From the NCBI GenBank assembly GCA_003833135.1, contig QZLH01000069.1:110419-174418 (forward strand): 64,000 nt of DNA, read 5' to 3'. This document shows positions 33,636-46,218 of this stretch, piece by piece. Position numbers and translations under genes: made by a program. The notes beneath the pieces were generated by a model. The model had not been told where the DNA came from, did no database searches, and saw nothing but the letters and a program-made list of their open reading frames with translations. Source of the DNA: Oehlia diaphana (lineage: Eukaryota > Glomeromycota > Glomeromycetes > Glomerales > Glomeraceae). Within the stretch, counting starts at the first letter, position 1. The number at the start of each line of letters is the position of its first letter.

Positions 33636-35237
33636 ATGTATAAAACTATTTTATTGTTACCTATATTAGTACTTTTAATAATAAAAAAAGCATTAGCGCA
33701 GAATTATGCAATACCAGCACCGGATATAGCAGATTTTCCACAACCAAATTCTACTCAAGGAAACTACGAATACACAAAATTGTTAGCATATTCGTTATAT
33801 TTTTATGAAGCACAACGTAGTGGAAAATTACCATTAGACAATCGAGTATCTTGGAGACATGATTCTGCATTAGAAGATGGTAAAGATGTTAATTTAGATT
33901 TAACAGGAGGGTATTATGATGCAGGAGATCATTTGAAATTCTCGTTCCCGTTATCATGGTCTCTTACTTCCTTGTCATGGGGAGCTTACGAATGGTATGA
34001 TGGATATCAATCTGCTCAACAAACTACCCGAATAAGAGATATGATCAAATGGGGTACTGATTGGTTAATTAAAGCGCATTCTGATCAACAAGTCTTATAT
34101 GTTATGATCGGGGATGAGAAAGTCGATCATAATTATTGGGGACCTGATACTGGTATACCATTACCAAGACCCTCATTGAGTATAAATGGCACTAAGCTTG
34201 GAACTGATGCAGCAGCTGAAGCTGCTGCCGCGATGGCAGCGGCGTCATTATTCTTTAAGGATAAAGTACAAGACATAGATTATTCTAATACATTATATCT
34301 TCATGCTCAACAATTATATGATTTTGCGAGCATAAAACCATTTACCAAATATCAATCATCTGTTAATCAAATCGAAGGTTTATATGCATCATCAGGTTTT
34401 GCAGATGAGTTAGTGTGGAGTAGTCTTTGGTTATATAAATTAACTAAAAATGCAACATATTTTGATCTTGCAGTAAGTTATTTCAACGAGTTTAAATTAT
34501 CTGGAAGTAATAATGTCATTAATTGGGATGGTAAAGCTGGTGTTGTATATATTCTATTTGTTCAATGTGCAACAGAATTAAACAGAGATGATGTTAATAA
34601 TTGGAAGGCTGAAGCTGAGAGATATTTGGATACTATTGCTTCGCAATCTTCAAATCAATGTAAATTAACTAAAGGTGGATTATTTTATTGTGACGGAGAT
34701 AGTGATGCTGCTTCATTGAATCCCGCGTTAAATGCTGCTTTCGCATCGTTATTATATTCACCATTAAGTTCAACACCTTCAAAAAAAGATAGTTATATTA
34801 ACTTTGCCATGTCACAAATCAATTATTTATTGGGAAATAATCCGGTGAAAACACCTTATGTTATTGGTGTTCATCCAAATTCGCCTCAAAATCCTCATCA
34901 TTCAGGTGCGCAGGGGGGAAACGATATGAATGGACCAACTCTTAATATTCTCTATGGAGGCATTGTAGGTGGTCCCGATAAACATGATGATTATGAGGAC
35001 AAGAGATCTAATTATATTCAATCTGAAGTTGCTTTAGATTATAATGCTCCTTTTCAAAATTTAATGGCTTATCAAGTTATTAATTCTAAGGATGATCCTT
35101 ATTATGTTACTTTACCTCCCGGAAGACCATCTCGAACAAATGTTGCTCTTATCGTTTCATTGGTTATTGTTGCTATTGTAATTATTATTGGTATTTGTGG
35201 TTTTATTTATTGGAGGAAAACTCAAGGGCAGAAATAA
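33636..35237 (+). CDS. Glycoside hydrolase family 9 (endoglucanase-like), membrane-anchored
   Basis: A single uninterrupted exon of 533 aa, unlike most genes here. It has a signal peptide (residues 1-21, cleavage likely after ALA), then a GH9 (alpha/alpha)6-barrel: YTKLLAYSLYFYEAQRSGKLP, WRHDSALEDG, LTGGYYDAGDHLKFSFP with the catalytic DAGD at 95-98, WGTDWLIKAH, INYLLGNNP, and DKRSNYIQSEVALDYNAPF with the proton donor Glu464. A C-terminal transmembrane helix (about 505-526) and short basic tail YWRKTQGQK predict anchoring at the plasma membrane with the enzyme outside. The PHHR motif of the family reads PHHS, so the Arg that contacts substrate is missing. The substrate would be a beta-1,4-glucan by family, but activity is not certain. 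Confidence 0.92.
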   Translation: MYKTILLLPILVLLIIKKALAQNYAIPAPDIADFPQPNSTQGNYEYTKLLAYSLYFYEAQRSGKLPLDNRVSWRHDSALEDGKDVNLDLTGGYYDAGDHLKFSFPLSWSLTSLSWGAYEWYDGYQSAQQTTRIRDMIKWGTDWLIKAHSDQQVLYVMIGDEKVDHNYWGPDTGIPLPRPSLSINGTKLGTDAAAEAAAAMAAASLFFKDKVQDIDYSNTLYLHAQQLYDFASIKPFTKYQSSVNQIEGLYASSGFADELVWSSLWLYKLTKNATYFDLAVSYFNEFKLSGSNNVINWDGKAGVVYILFVQCATELNRDDVNNWKAEAERYLDTIASQSSNQCKLTKGGLFYCDGDSDAASLNPALNAAFASLLYSPLSSTPSKKDSYINFAMSQINYLLGNNPVKTPYVIGVHPNSPQNPHHSGAQGGNDMNGPTLNILYGGIVGGPDKHDDYEDKRSNYIQSEVALDYNAPFQNLMAYQVINSKDDPYYVTLPPGRPSRTNVALIVSLVIVAIVIIIGICGFIYWRKTQGQK

Positions 35238-38200
35238 TAGACAATTTATTGTTATTTACTATATTATAGAGTAAAAAAATGTAATTTAATAAATTTTATA
35301 GATTCATAATGGAGAAAATTTATTAATAATAAAATATAATGGGACTGATATTATATACGTCTATTTGGATCAAATTTCTCACTCCAATTTTTCTATTCAT
35401 ATCAATTTTTATTAAGAGGTCATTGAATTGTTAGATTAAATAAAGTTTAAGTAGCTAATATGACCCTACGATTCATATATTTTGACATCTAACAAGTAGA
35501 TATTTTTTCACTTAGTAAGCTTCAACCTAACCCAATTTTAGATGCCGACGTCACTTCTGCTACTTGCTAGAAATCAAATTAGTCGTCAAATATGTTATAA
35601 TACATGAATGCATTTCAAAGTTTCGATGTACAACTTTAAGATTTATTAAATCATTATGCAGTAATTCGTCAATCAAAATTTTTATTGTTTACATATGGGG
35701 CAAATAATTTTAGGGGTTAAATTAATTCCATAATTAGAAATCGAATTTAATAATATTACACAAACTTTACTGAATAAAAAAAATTGCTTTGAACCTATAT
35801 CTGTCCTAAATAGATATTTTACATGGATGCTTAATTATTTAAACTGTTCACGTTTTAATATCTCCTGAAATGGAATGGTTCTGCAACCGTTAGTGGATAT
35901 AGTAGATATTTTTCCATCGGTATACTTTGTTATCTTGGTGCAATCTAGTGATGCAGTTGGAACTGTCCCAATGAATTGGTGACCACAGTTATGGCAAAAC
36001 CGTGTGAAACCCAATGTGCCGTTAATGTTATTAATGCCGTAACCTTTACTGTGGTCAATGACGCCGTAGAATATAAATAGTCTATGTAGATAGCATAAAA
36101 TAGTTTAATAGTATACATAGCTTAATAGTATAAATTTTTTAAATCTCCGAATTTATAAAAATTTAAAGTTTCCATACTCGTTTAAATAACTTCTTTGATT
36201 ATAAATTTCATGGAACAAATAGTAATGAAGGAGAAAAGGAATGAATAATTAGAATGATATGATATATTATGGAGTATAAAATAAAGTATGTAAATATGTT
36301 TTTAAGGAAATTTAAATTTAATAAATATTACACACAAGTTATAGTGACTATTTACGGCACATATACCAGTTACGGCGCATTTACCAGTTCCAATTTGCCG
36401 TATCTTAAAGTAAAGAGTTATAACTAGTTATAACTCAGTTGTCATTGGGGTGGTCAGTCAACTAAGTAAATCAAAACTATACTGTATGTGGTTAACTAAC
36501 TATAAGATTTTTTTGAAACTTTGATCAACATAATATTTATATAAATTCATATATAAACGTAAAGCTTATTTTTTTAGATGCCCAGATTGAATAACAACTT
36601 CTTTCTCGGCTATTTTGGTATCAATTAATTTTTATGAACTATGACCATAAAGTTACGAAGCATTTTTTTACATTAACCATTAAATTTTCTAGTATTATAG
36701 ATTAAAAATCCATCTATATATCAAAGTTCGACTTTTCAAATTAATACCAGGTATCTTATATTAAATGTAACAAATAGCTTCGTAACTTTGTTTATATGGT
36801 TGAATTAATGATTTTCATATAGTTTTTTCTTAAGATACGAAATAGTTAAAGTTGTACATCTAATTTAACAGTAAGAAATGAGTATATAAATCATATAAAC
36901 GCCGGTTCCATTTAAAAAAAAGCAAATAAAGCACATCTTGATAAATATTGGAAAACTAATGAAAAGGCATCATCTACCAGTGAAGATGTATATTCTGTCA
37001 ATGAAGAGGTGTTTTTTTGATAAAGAAGTGTTATCTATTAATGAAGAGGCGCCTATTGATGATAAGAATCCACAAAAATCCCATTTAATATTTCAATGAT
37101 ACGAGAATTACCTGAGAAAGATATACCTCTAGCAAGAAATCTTATTTCAATTATGCGATATCCAAAAGAGCCAAATAAAGGGATGATATTTTCACCATAT
37201 TTGCAGCAAAGGCATATAGCTATCTTTCTCAAAGCTTTTATAAGTATCATTCTTCTCATCAATTTTTAAGACTCTAATTTAACAATTTACGATAATGATA
37301 TTGCTACCTACTGTATTATTACATAATCAAGGATCGACATTTCTGTTTCACAAAAAAAAATCGACAATAAGTTTAATAAGTTTTTATATGGTACTACATA
37401 TAGTTTTGATTTACTTAGTTGATGACCAGTTATCCACCAGAACTATTGGTCATGGGGCTGCCCGTGAAATTATAGATAGTGATATATTGCAACTTATTTC
37501 ACAGGTACTTGGTCAAGGGATTGTGGTTTGTGGAACCTGGAAATAACCAGACCATAACCAAAAGAAATGAGCGATAACTTTTTATACTAGAGAAATTATC
37601 TTTTTGAAAAAGAAATGTTATAGGATAACGAATATAAAGTTAATTAACAATTGTCTCATAATGTCAATATCTCTTTCGCCACTAGTACCTTTCAACTTTA
37701 ATCACATATCCTGGGTAGTAAGTCCTTCAAATGTGCACGTGGAAAGATTCTTGAAGTTCTTTGGCGCTTACAGATCTTTACCATGAGATCTTGTCTAATA
37801 ATGATAAATTATAGAAATTTAACAGAGTATATCAAAATTCTTTTCCCTGAATCCTAGTAAGCTGGATGACACCCGACGCCCAAAAAGAAATAGAATAATC
37901 CCTCCATACTAATATCGAAATGTATTACAAACTTATGTACCAATTGTGATCAATTGATTGACTATAATCTTTGGTTTGCAAGAGCTTATAAACAAATATG
38001 CTTAAAAACCACAAAATTTATGTACATAATAATTTACTAAATAAATTGAAATGGTTATAACTTTGGTTATTCGTCAAAAGAATAGAATTTACAGTAAAAC
38101 TAGGCACAATATAAAGGTGTGTCTTAAATTATGTCGAAGTCCATGGGTTACCAGTTACCACAGTCCGAAATGTTAATCGACCAAATCAATTATCTATGAA

Positions 38201-38753
38201 AAATCTTTGTAGTTTGTAAGAGCAATGCATTCCATATCAGGTAACCCACAATCAAAATAATGTGTTCCTGAACGGACTTATGCTATAGATGTGCAATTCA
38301 AGGTTCATAAGGAAGAGATATAAAGAACATTTAGTCAAAGCCAAGTTGAAACGAATTATAACAAAATATCAAAGATGGCGGAGGACACAGAAAGTCTGTT
38401 GATATTAAGATACCATTCTAGTGATACTATAACATTAAAGTCGGTGTACATGATTGATCGTATTGTCTTGGTCCCCACAAAGTTCGAAAAGTGTACTTAT
38501 TTGGTATCCGAGTTAAAATAGTGCACGAATAAGTTAATTATATTCTTAACGAGAAAGGACTTTTCGTTAATCATCAAAACAAAAAAACAAATTCGGTTAT
38601 TATAAATGTATTAATTGCTTATGTATTACATGTCTGTAATAAGTAATAACTGATTTGCAGCTTATGTAATCCATGTTATTTGATCTCTTCAATTACTAAT
38701 CGTAAAATGCTGTACATCATTTATTATCTTTCTCCAATCCAACTTAAAAAAAA
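35238..38753. other. Gene-poor, repeat-rich gap
   Basis: 3.5 kb without a supported gene. 36640-36805 holds an inverted repeat. Around 36950-37270, plus-strand frames such as DIPLARNLISIMRYPKEPNKGM and PYLQQRHIAIF read like protein but are interrupted by stops, suggesting a decayed lineage-specific gene or element. 37300-37560 has a short open frame (ending VLGQGIVVCGTWK) of similar doubtful nature. Nothing in it was identified. Confidence 0.5.
36640..36805. repeat. Imperfect inverted repeat
   Basis: Left arm ACCATAAAGTTACGAAGC (about 36647-36663, extending to TTTACATT). Right arm GCTTCGTAACTTTGTTTAT with ATGGT (about 36777-36800, preceded by AATGTAACAAATA). The loop is about 110 bp. It could be a small non-autonomous element or a hairpin-forming sequence. 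No target duplication was found. Confidence 0.5.
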
Positions 38754-39406
38754 ATGCCAGAACTTATTAATGCAAACCCAACGATTTATACTCCTTCAAA
38801 AAAATCTCATAGAGTTATAACGCCTGAAGAAGAAGACGAAAATATTGAAGATAAAATTGACTCTCGAGAAGTATTCGGTATGTTCTTTCGCACTTAGAAA
38901 ATGTTAAATATTTCCCTTTACTAATTATTAACCCGACATTAGATTTAATAAGATCAATATCAGATCCTGAACATCCACTTACTCTCGAAGAATTAAATGT
39001 AACACAACTCGAGCATGTTACAGTTGATGATAATAATGATCGTATCGTAATAGAATTTACTCCTACTATACCACATTGCTCTATGGCTACTCTTATTGGT
39101 TTATGTATTCGTGTTAGATTGCTTCGTTCTTTACCTGAACGTTTTAAAGTTGATATTAATGTTAGGAAAGGAACTCATCAATCTGAACAAGCTGGTAAGT
39201 ACAGCTTCTTTTTTTTTGTACTTGGAATATGTATATTTGCGATTTACTTATTATAAAAAACGATTGAATTGGATTGAATTTAAATAGTTAATAAACAGTT
39301 GAATGACAAAGAGCGTGTTGCTGCTGCTCTCGAAAATACTCATTTACTTGAAGTCGTAAATCAATGTTTAACAACCGCTAATGCTCGTGGTAACATTGAT
39401 AAATAA
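38754..39406 (+). CDS. CIA2: MIP18 family protein CIA2 (cytosolic Fe-S targeting)
   Basis: Exons 38754-38877, 38943-39194, 39288-39406; 164 aa, full length. Motifs: [46 protein letters not shown] with the reactive Cys of the family in [44 protein letters not shown]. Known role: CIA2 (FAM96B/Galla-2 in animals) forms the cytosolic iron-sulfur targeting complex with CIA1 and MMS19 and delivers clusters to DNA polymerases, helicases and other targets. The very short N-terminus is acidic. Both introns are short and phase 1. Confidence 0.94.
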
Positions 39407-40024
39407 ATATTCATGAGAAAGATAACCGATTAAATTTAATCTTAACTGATATGAGTTACTTAGCTATGAAACTAAGAAAGAATGTGTATGATTTTTAATT
39501 TTAATTTATTCAAATTTCAGAATGTTTAGTTCTGCATTTAATCTAAAAATTTCAATTCTATATTTTAAAATTGTTTAAGTCGGAAAAGTGATTTAAGAAA
39601 AGAATGTATAAAGTGGGATAAAAAAGTATAGGAAGTCTTATAACAAGCTTTTTTTTTTTTTAAAAAAAAAAAAATTGTCTCACAATATCTATGTAAAAAT
39701 AGTATATATTTCTTTTTTGAAGAAAAATTCTCACTATTTGATCTATTTATTAAATTCACATGAATTTAAATGTTTAAACATTATATAAAAGTTCTTATTT
39801 GCAGTATTTATTAATGTATTAAAACTTGTTATTAAATAAAAGAATGAATTTGTTATACCTGTAATCGGCTTTATCGAGTCTATCACTTTAATATCATATC
39901 GGAAATTTAAGATTGTCGATAGGGAGGATTCACCAAACTTGTTGTACTATTAAATAAAAATAAATAAAAGTGAATAAAGAAATAGTAATAATTTATTTCC
40001 AAAGCTTAGGAATTTTTCGGTTCA
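39407..40024. other. Convergent spacer (CIA2 / EFR3)
   Basis: AT-rich, with a T13A13 palindromic tract at 39649-39674. No gene seen. Confidence 0.5.
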
Positions 40025-43000
40025 TTACCTCGCAGCTTTTGGATCAATCGTTGATAAGAATGCACTTGCTTCATTTTTCGGTTTATTTTTTCTTTTGTTC
40101 TTTTTGTTATTACCAATTGGAACCATATACCCTGATTCTCTATCTGATGCAACAGAAGTTTCATGCTCTGATGAATCGTTCATCAATTGGACAGCTATTT
40201 AAACAATAATTTATGTTCATTCTTTAAAAATAAATAAAATAAATAAAAAAAAAAAAAAAACCTTTCTTTTAACATATATACCTAAGGTCTCTTTAAAATT
40301 ATCGGTCTTTACTTTAGGTGGCAAATCATCAGAACTATTTTCCAAGTTCATCATAGTAGGTTTAGGATGTGTAACAACTAATTTAAGTTTATCAGCTTCG
40401 AATATTCTAGATGATCTAATCCGACGTGCTTCATTTTTGACTTCATTAAAACCTTCTTCGGGTTTCCACTCTGTCATCAATTTTTCTCCTACATTCGTGT
40501 CATCAAAATCTAAAATTTCTTTATGTTTACAAAGTATCGAAACTATTGTTTGTCGATCAAGCCATATATTAACCGGTTGTAAAGTTTGATTATTTTTGTC
40601 TTCATCTTCAAAAGACGCTGATAAATCTACATTATCTAAATTATTTTCTGAAGGTATTACATTAATATAAGTTGACCATTGATATTTTTCTACACGTTCT
40701 TTTTGTACCTAATTAATAAATAGTAATAAATGAAGTTGTAATTTATTAATCGATTATAGGAACAATTTAAAGTTAAGTTATATAAGCTTACCATTTCTAC
40801 ATATTGCTGTAATTCTGTAATGCCTAAAACTTGAGCGATATTATAAAAATATAATGTGATAACACTAGCTATAGCTCGTTGACGAGCAAAATTATTAAGT
40901 TTTTCGTCTTTAGCTTCAGACTGTAATTTGAAAAGAACTGGAATTCCTCGAATAACTTGATCAGCTCTAAATCGTAATAATAATGAACGTAATATGAAAA
41001 GTAAAGCTACATTATCAGCAGGTTTTGAATTCTCTAATAATGCGTATTGATACAGTGACAAGTGAAGCGTATTCAGAAAGTGAATAGCAGGCTGATTGAA
41101 ATATGTGATCTAGTACAAAAAAGAATTTAATATCAAATTAGAAATGAAACTTAAAATCAATTCAGAATTACGGCCAAAACTAAAATCAATTGAATATTGA
41201 AAAGATTTACTCGGTAGATTCTTTACCTGTACTGAATCAGTTTCCTTAGATTCCTTTGATGAATCGACATTATCCAAAAATGTGGAAAGAATTTGAGCAT
41301 ACATAATTCTTACATCTATGATATCAAAGAAAAAAAAAATTAGTATAGAATAAAAAAAATTACAAGGTTACAAGATTATTTTACAGATAAAATAATTTAC
41401 TTACCAAGGTCTTCGTCCATGCATAAACCGATAGTATTGTGAAATACTTCAACAGGAACTTTACATATTGACATTTCCGATGATCTTTTTTCAGCCTTTT
41501 TATTGGTCTGTATTACTATACTCAAACATCTTAATAATGTTTTACGTAATATATTGAGAGGTATTTCTTCAGCAATAAAACTACCATTATTATCCTGTTT
41601 GGTTTCAGGATCGGTTTGTAAATTTAAATGCTTAATAATATGTTCTACAATATCACTGATCTGTTTGGCATAGTAAATATGTGTCACAAGACCACCTTTA
41701 AAAATAATATTGATTAATTTGATGAGTTTACTTATAAATTTTTTTTTAATTTCAACGATAATCTTAAAAAAAAAATTTTTATGTTTTTACCAATGCAAGC
41801 TATAAGTATCTGTACAATCATTGTTTCCAAATCTTGGGCTTTTTCAGTCATTATATTATTACCTTTAAAGTTTATACTTATTTGTTCAAATTTAATGTCA
41901 CCATTTTTCAATGAACTTAGTAAATGGCTAAGCAAACAGTCCAAAACTTCTAATACTGAAAGTCCAACAATAGTTAAATCGCTTGTTAAAATAGATATTA
42001 ACATTTCAATAAATGTAATTTTTTTGGATAAATTAGAATTGTCTGGTAAAGAATCAAGTCGTCGTATTATTTCGGAGACAAGTATATGACGGCATTGTCG
42101 CTATTAAATATAAATACAATTAACCTTTTGTGCATTAAATATAAATACTTTTAATGAACTAAAAATTAATTCTTCACCTGAATAGAAGAAAGAATAACTA
42201 AAGCTAAACTAATGGCAAATGAATTTGGCCACCAAATATCATTATCTTCCAAAAACTTAAAAACAGGTTTAAGAGAACATTGTAAATCAGAATCTGTGTT
42301 CGACACTATAAATAATTGTTTTAAGCAATCATACGCAAGATGAGTATTATCTTCAATCGAAATAATTGTATTATTAATTGAAAATCGTCGTGATTGTGAT
42401 ATGGAATGTTTTTCGTCGGCCGACTCGTTATCACTAAATAATTTTGTTAATAAAGACGCAGCATTTAACTTGAAACGCATCTTTATACTTACATTTTTTG
42501 TAAAGTTTCTAAATCGTTAGTTAAATTATGTAATATAGCAGGAACGATATATTGCAATTGAATTATAGCGTCGGTCGCGTGTAAGGCACTGGAGGTTACT
42601 ATTCCTTGAAGAACATAAAGGCCAATGGAACGGTACCTAATTTGGACGGCATTTATAATCAGTAAATTTAGTAATTATCTAATGCCAATAGAAATCCTTA
42701 CCTTCTTTCTAAACTCTGATCAGCCTCATATTTATATGTAGCATAATTAGCAAATCGTTCGATCAAATTTTCGTAAATAATAGTAAATTCCGTATCAACT
42801 CCAATCGTAGATCCATCATGATCCGCGCAAAAAGCGATGAACTATAAATACATAATAAATTTTTTATATTGATAATAATATTTGAAATAATTTAAACTGA
42901 AATAACATACCACTGAAGCAGCACGTGCGACTAAATCAATGTCATTTGTACTTAACGATGATGCGATAATTTTAACAACGTTCTTTGAAAATAAATTAAG

Positions 43001-43339
43001 ATCCTTTTTACATTCTTCGAGTAGAGATTTTATAATTTGTAAAGAAATTTCCGTATCTCTAGTTCAATAAAAGACAGTTATAAATATTAAAAAAATATTG
43101 ATTTGTCAATTTTTATAAACTTACTGCTTTCTTTTCTTTCGAATGTCAGTAACTACTCTTTTTTCCAAATAAACACCACATTTAGTCAGTTTAGCTGGCT
43201 TTGATTTAGCATAAAAAACGAGATAAGAAAGTTCGCTTGACTTCGGACGAGTCTCTTCAGGGCTCGTAGGATAACAATTATTTATAAGGGTGGCATGTTT
43301 TATCCAACCTTGACAAACTCCGGTACAAGTCATACTCAT
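40025..43339 (-). CDS. EFR3: EFR3-like plasma-membrane scaffold for PI4-kinase
   Basis: About eleven exons. Exon 1 is 43339-43125; the next begins at 43058; the last encodes AVQLMNDSSEHET through STIDPKAAR and stops at 40025. The N-terminus MSMTCTGVCQGW has two Cys, matching the palmitoylated Cys patch of animal EFR3. It is followed by HATLINNCYPTSPEETRPKSSELSYLVFYAKSKPAKL and GVYLEKRVVTDI, the conserved EFR3 start. The rest is an ARM/HEAT-like helical solenoid (for example NDIDLVARAAS, LVLSSIQ). Known role: with YPP1/TTC7, EFR3 recruits the PI4-kinase STT4 to plasma-membrane patches to make PI4P. Middle exons have weak similarity and I did not resolve every boundary. Head to head with the ZnF-UBP gene. 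Confidence 0.82.
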
Positions 43340-43775
43340 TTAAGATTTAGTTTAACAAATAGTGGTAAAGAATGTTAAAGAGTGGTGAAGAAGGAAAGGG
43401 TGGGAAATTTGTCAATTCAGACAAAAAGATTTGAAAGGAATAAACGAGCGTTGAAATAAGTTGGTAAATCAAACAGGACGCACTTTCTGGATGCGGACAA
43501 TTGTAAAGCTGTAAATTAAAGTCTATAAAAAAAAAGGTTGAAAAAGTTGAAAAAAGCTTTCAGATGTAACACTTTGTACTTGTTTGTAATATTTTACTGC
43601 ATAACGTTCAAAAAAACCTGTATTTCTAATTTTGTAAAAATATTGGATCAATCTAATGTGAACAGCGATCAAGTATTGGATCACAATTTAAAATCATTTG
43701 AAAATCGCGTGACCAGAAGATTACTATTAGATTTGGGTTTTGTAAAAATCTTCCGAATTGAATATTCCGCAAAAC

Positions 43776-44368
43776 ATGTCAACAGTTACAAATTGGCAAG
43801 CAGGTTTCCACCCGGTTACTCCTCGTACCAATTGTCCACACCTTCACGATAATATTTCTCCGAATTGGGCTGAAGTCACTGTTGACGTTAGTAAACCCTG
43901 TACCGAATGTAACGATGCCAGTGAAAATTGGCGCTGCTTAAGATGCCAAGGCGTGTATTGCAGCAGGTAATTATTTTCTTTTCAAGTTTTTTTTATTACA
44001 TTAAGCAATTTTTTTTTATTTAATATCAAATAGATACATCAATGGTCACGCTGCTGAACATCATAAGAATACTTCGCATCCAATATCTATTTCTTTTAGC
44101 GATCTTTCTATTTGGTGTTATGATTGTGACGATTATATAACTAGCCGGGTGAGTGTATATGAATGTTATAATCGTTAAAAAAATATTTACAAATTTATTT
44201 TAATTGTAGCTTCTTAACCCTATCATAACTGCTTTTTATGTCTCTAAATTCGGAGAAATGCCTCCAAATTCAAATGATATTGAAATTGCGAGTGAAGAAG
44301 ATACTACAGGAAGTGGGGAGGGTCCCAGTAATTCAGCAGGCGAGTCAGGTCCATCAAAATCTGACTAG
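43776..44368 (+). CDS. Stand-alone UBP-type zinc finger (BUZ) protein
   Basis: Exons 43776-43966, 44034-44148, 44210-44368; 154 aa. Almost the whole protein is one ZnF-UBP domain, closest to that of HDAC6: [72 protein letters not shown], then FYVSKFGEMPPNS. The Cys/His zinc ligands and the residues that hold the free C-terminal Gly-Gly of ubiquitin (Arg in YCSRYINGH; Trp and Tyr in WCYDC) are present. No deacetylase or protease domain is attached. The tail is Glu/Ser-rich. Likely a sensor for unanchored ubiquitin or similar C-termini; function inferred. The start at 43776 was chosen because the upstream frame has only a TTG. Confidence 0.88.
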
Positions 44369-44645
44369 CTTGAAAATTTGCGATTAAGATAGTCCTCGTT
44401 TTACGTATAGTAAATAATTGTTATCGCAGTATAAGCTATTCAAATAAAAACCAATTTGTATATCATACATATTTGTTCAGAATTTGAAATACACGTTCAA
44501 AAATAGAAATAGGGCTCGGATCAAACATCCGAGCTATTCCAAAAGATGGAAAGTTATATTTATTTGAACCATATCTTGAACGTATTAATAATAAAGGACA
44601 AGCTAATAAGATAATAATTACACGAACGCGATATAAGATATTATA

Positions 44646-46218
44646 TTATGCACTAAAGTGTACGTGTTTCGAAGTATTTTCGTTTTGTTCATGCGGAAGC
44701 GTTTGTACATTTTCATTAATCGTATTCTGAATTTCTCTAGTTGTAATTGAAGACGTTGTTTCCTGTTCCAAATCATCGGATGTATTAGTTCTAGCTTTAG
44801 GTGGTGTTGGAGGTCTCGGGACTGTACTACATGAAGGAACAACAGATTCATTTTCTTCTTCATCTATAATAACTTCTTCGAATTTTGTTTTGGTTTCAGT
44901 CGTTTGATCAATCTTATTTTTATTACTTTCTACTTCTACTTCAGAATGATCCAAATCGCTATGATCCGCTTCATTTGAATCATCGGATATAGCTAAAGAC
45001 GATCCACCTACATGTTTTCGATTTGAAGAGCTGAAATTAAAATCCACATTTTCACTATTCGGTGTTCCTTTAGGCGGCGTTGATACAATAAATCCGGTTG
45101 GTGGTGCGGATGAGGATAAATTTATATCAGAAGTTGCTATTGGTGCATTGACTGGAACTAGATTTTTTGATTGCTTAGGAGTCCATGCAGAAAGAGCGGC
45201 AGAAGCATTTGAAATAGCTTGTGAAGTCTTCTCCTGTCCTATTATTGTATAAAATAAGACTTTAGTATAGGAATTAAATTAATAATTTATTCTAAACTTT
45301 CTCACCTGTATAAGTTTTTCTGGGCTCATCAGGTGGTGTTGTTTCCGTTGAAATTTGCTCAACGATGTCCCTGCTGTAATTGGCTATAATTATTATTTTT
45401 TCACCAAACTCGAGAAGGGCATCCAATTGAATTAATAATGCCGTTTGTAATTTTTGCCGTTTAAAATCTTCTAAAGATGTTTCTTCTGTATATATTTAAT
45501 ATGTAAAAATATTAAAATAAATTTTAAACAAATAAATAAAAATATATAATCTTCAAATTGCCTGCAATTGTTTCTTTCTCGATTTTTTCCAATTCTGTAT
45601 GAAAATCTTTAAGTTTTTGTTCAGTTGCTTCAGAACGTTTTGAATTACTTGCTTTTCGCTCTTCCTTTTCAATTTTATTCCAAAGTGCTTCCTTCTTGAG
45701 ACGTTGATCTTTCATTGCTTCTTCACGTCCACGAATATCTTTTAAGTGTCCACGATATTGAGAATAACGATCCGCTAAATTCAATCAAATATTTCTCTGA
45801 ATTAATGAATATTTATCATATTATTTCAATTAAATTTCTTTTTTAATTAGCTTACCAAGTACACTTTCAGTTTCCGATAATTTTGTAATTAATAAACCAT
45901 ACTTTTCGGTTATGTCACTTAAATCAGCACCTTCACTTTTTCCCCAAATTGCAAGATACTTTGCAGCTTCACTTTGCTCATATGTCAAATTTTTTAGAGA
46001 ATTCCATACACCGCGTTCTGCCGCAAGTAATTTGGATAAATGCTTTGTATCATTATTTACTAGAGAAACGTAAAAAAGAAGCTTATAGTTAAATATAAGA
46101 TTTTTTGAAAAGTAATATAAAAAGGGATTAAATATTTACCAATAGCATTTATTGAGGTGAGATTACGACGAATATCTGTTGCGACGTTGTCTAAATGAAA
46201 ATTTTTGATAGCCTTCAT
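44646..46218 (-). CDS. PIL1: Eisosome component Pil1/Lsp1-like BAR protein
   Basis: Five exons in phase: 46218-46140, 46059-45856, 45774-45562, 45485-45306, 45238-44646; 422 aa. The first two thirds form a long helical BAR-type domain: NVATDIRRNLTSINAIVNND, LAAERGVWNSLKNLTYEQSEAAKYLAIWGK, SDITEKYGLLITKLSETESVL, YSQYRGHLKDIRGREEAM, ETSLEDFKRQKLQTALLIQLDALLEFGEKIIIIANYSRDIVE. This order fits Pil1/Lsp1, which assemble eisosomes on furrow-like plasma-membrane domains. The C-terminal third is acidic and Ser/Pro-rich (SCSTVPRPPTPPKA). Compared with yeast the N-terminus is short, so a further 5' exon may exist above 46218. Intron 3 appears to begin with GC (GCAATT); no GT donor is available in frame. 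Confidence 0.85.

Noticed and set aside
41781..42089. Plus-strand 102-codon frame
   Set aside because: Antisense to an EFR3 exon; no independent features.
43538..43852. 104-codon plus-strand frame overlapping the ZnF-UBP start
   Set aside because: Different frame from the zinc-finger exon. No domain; lies in the divergent promoter region.
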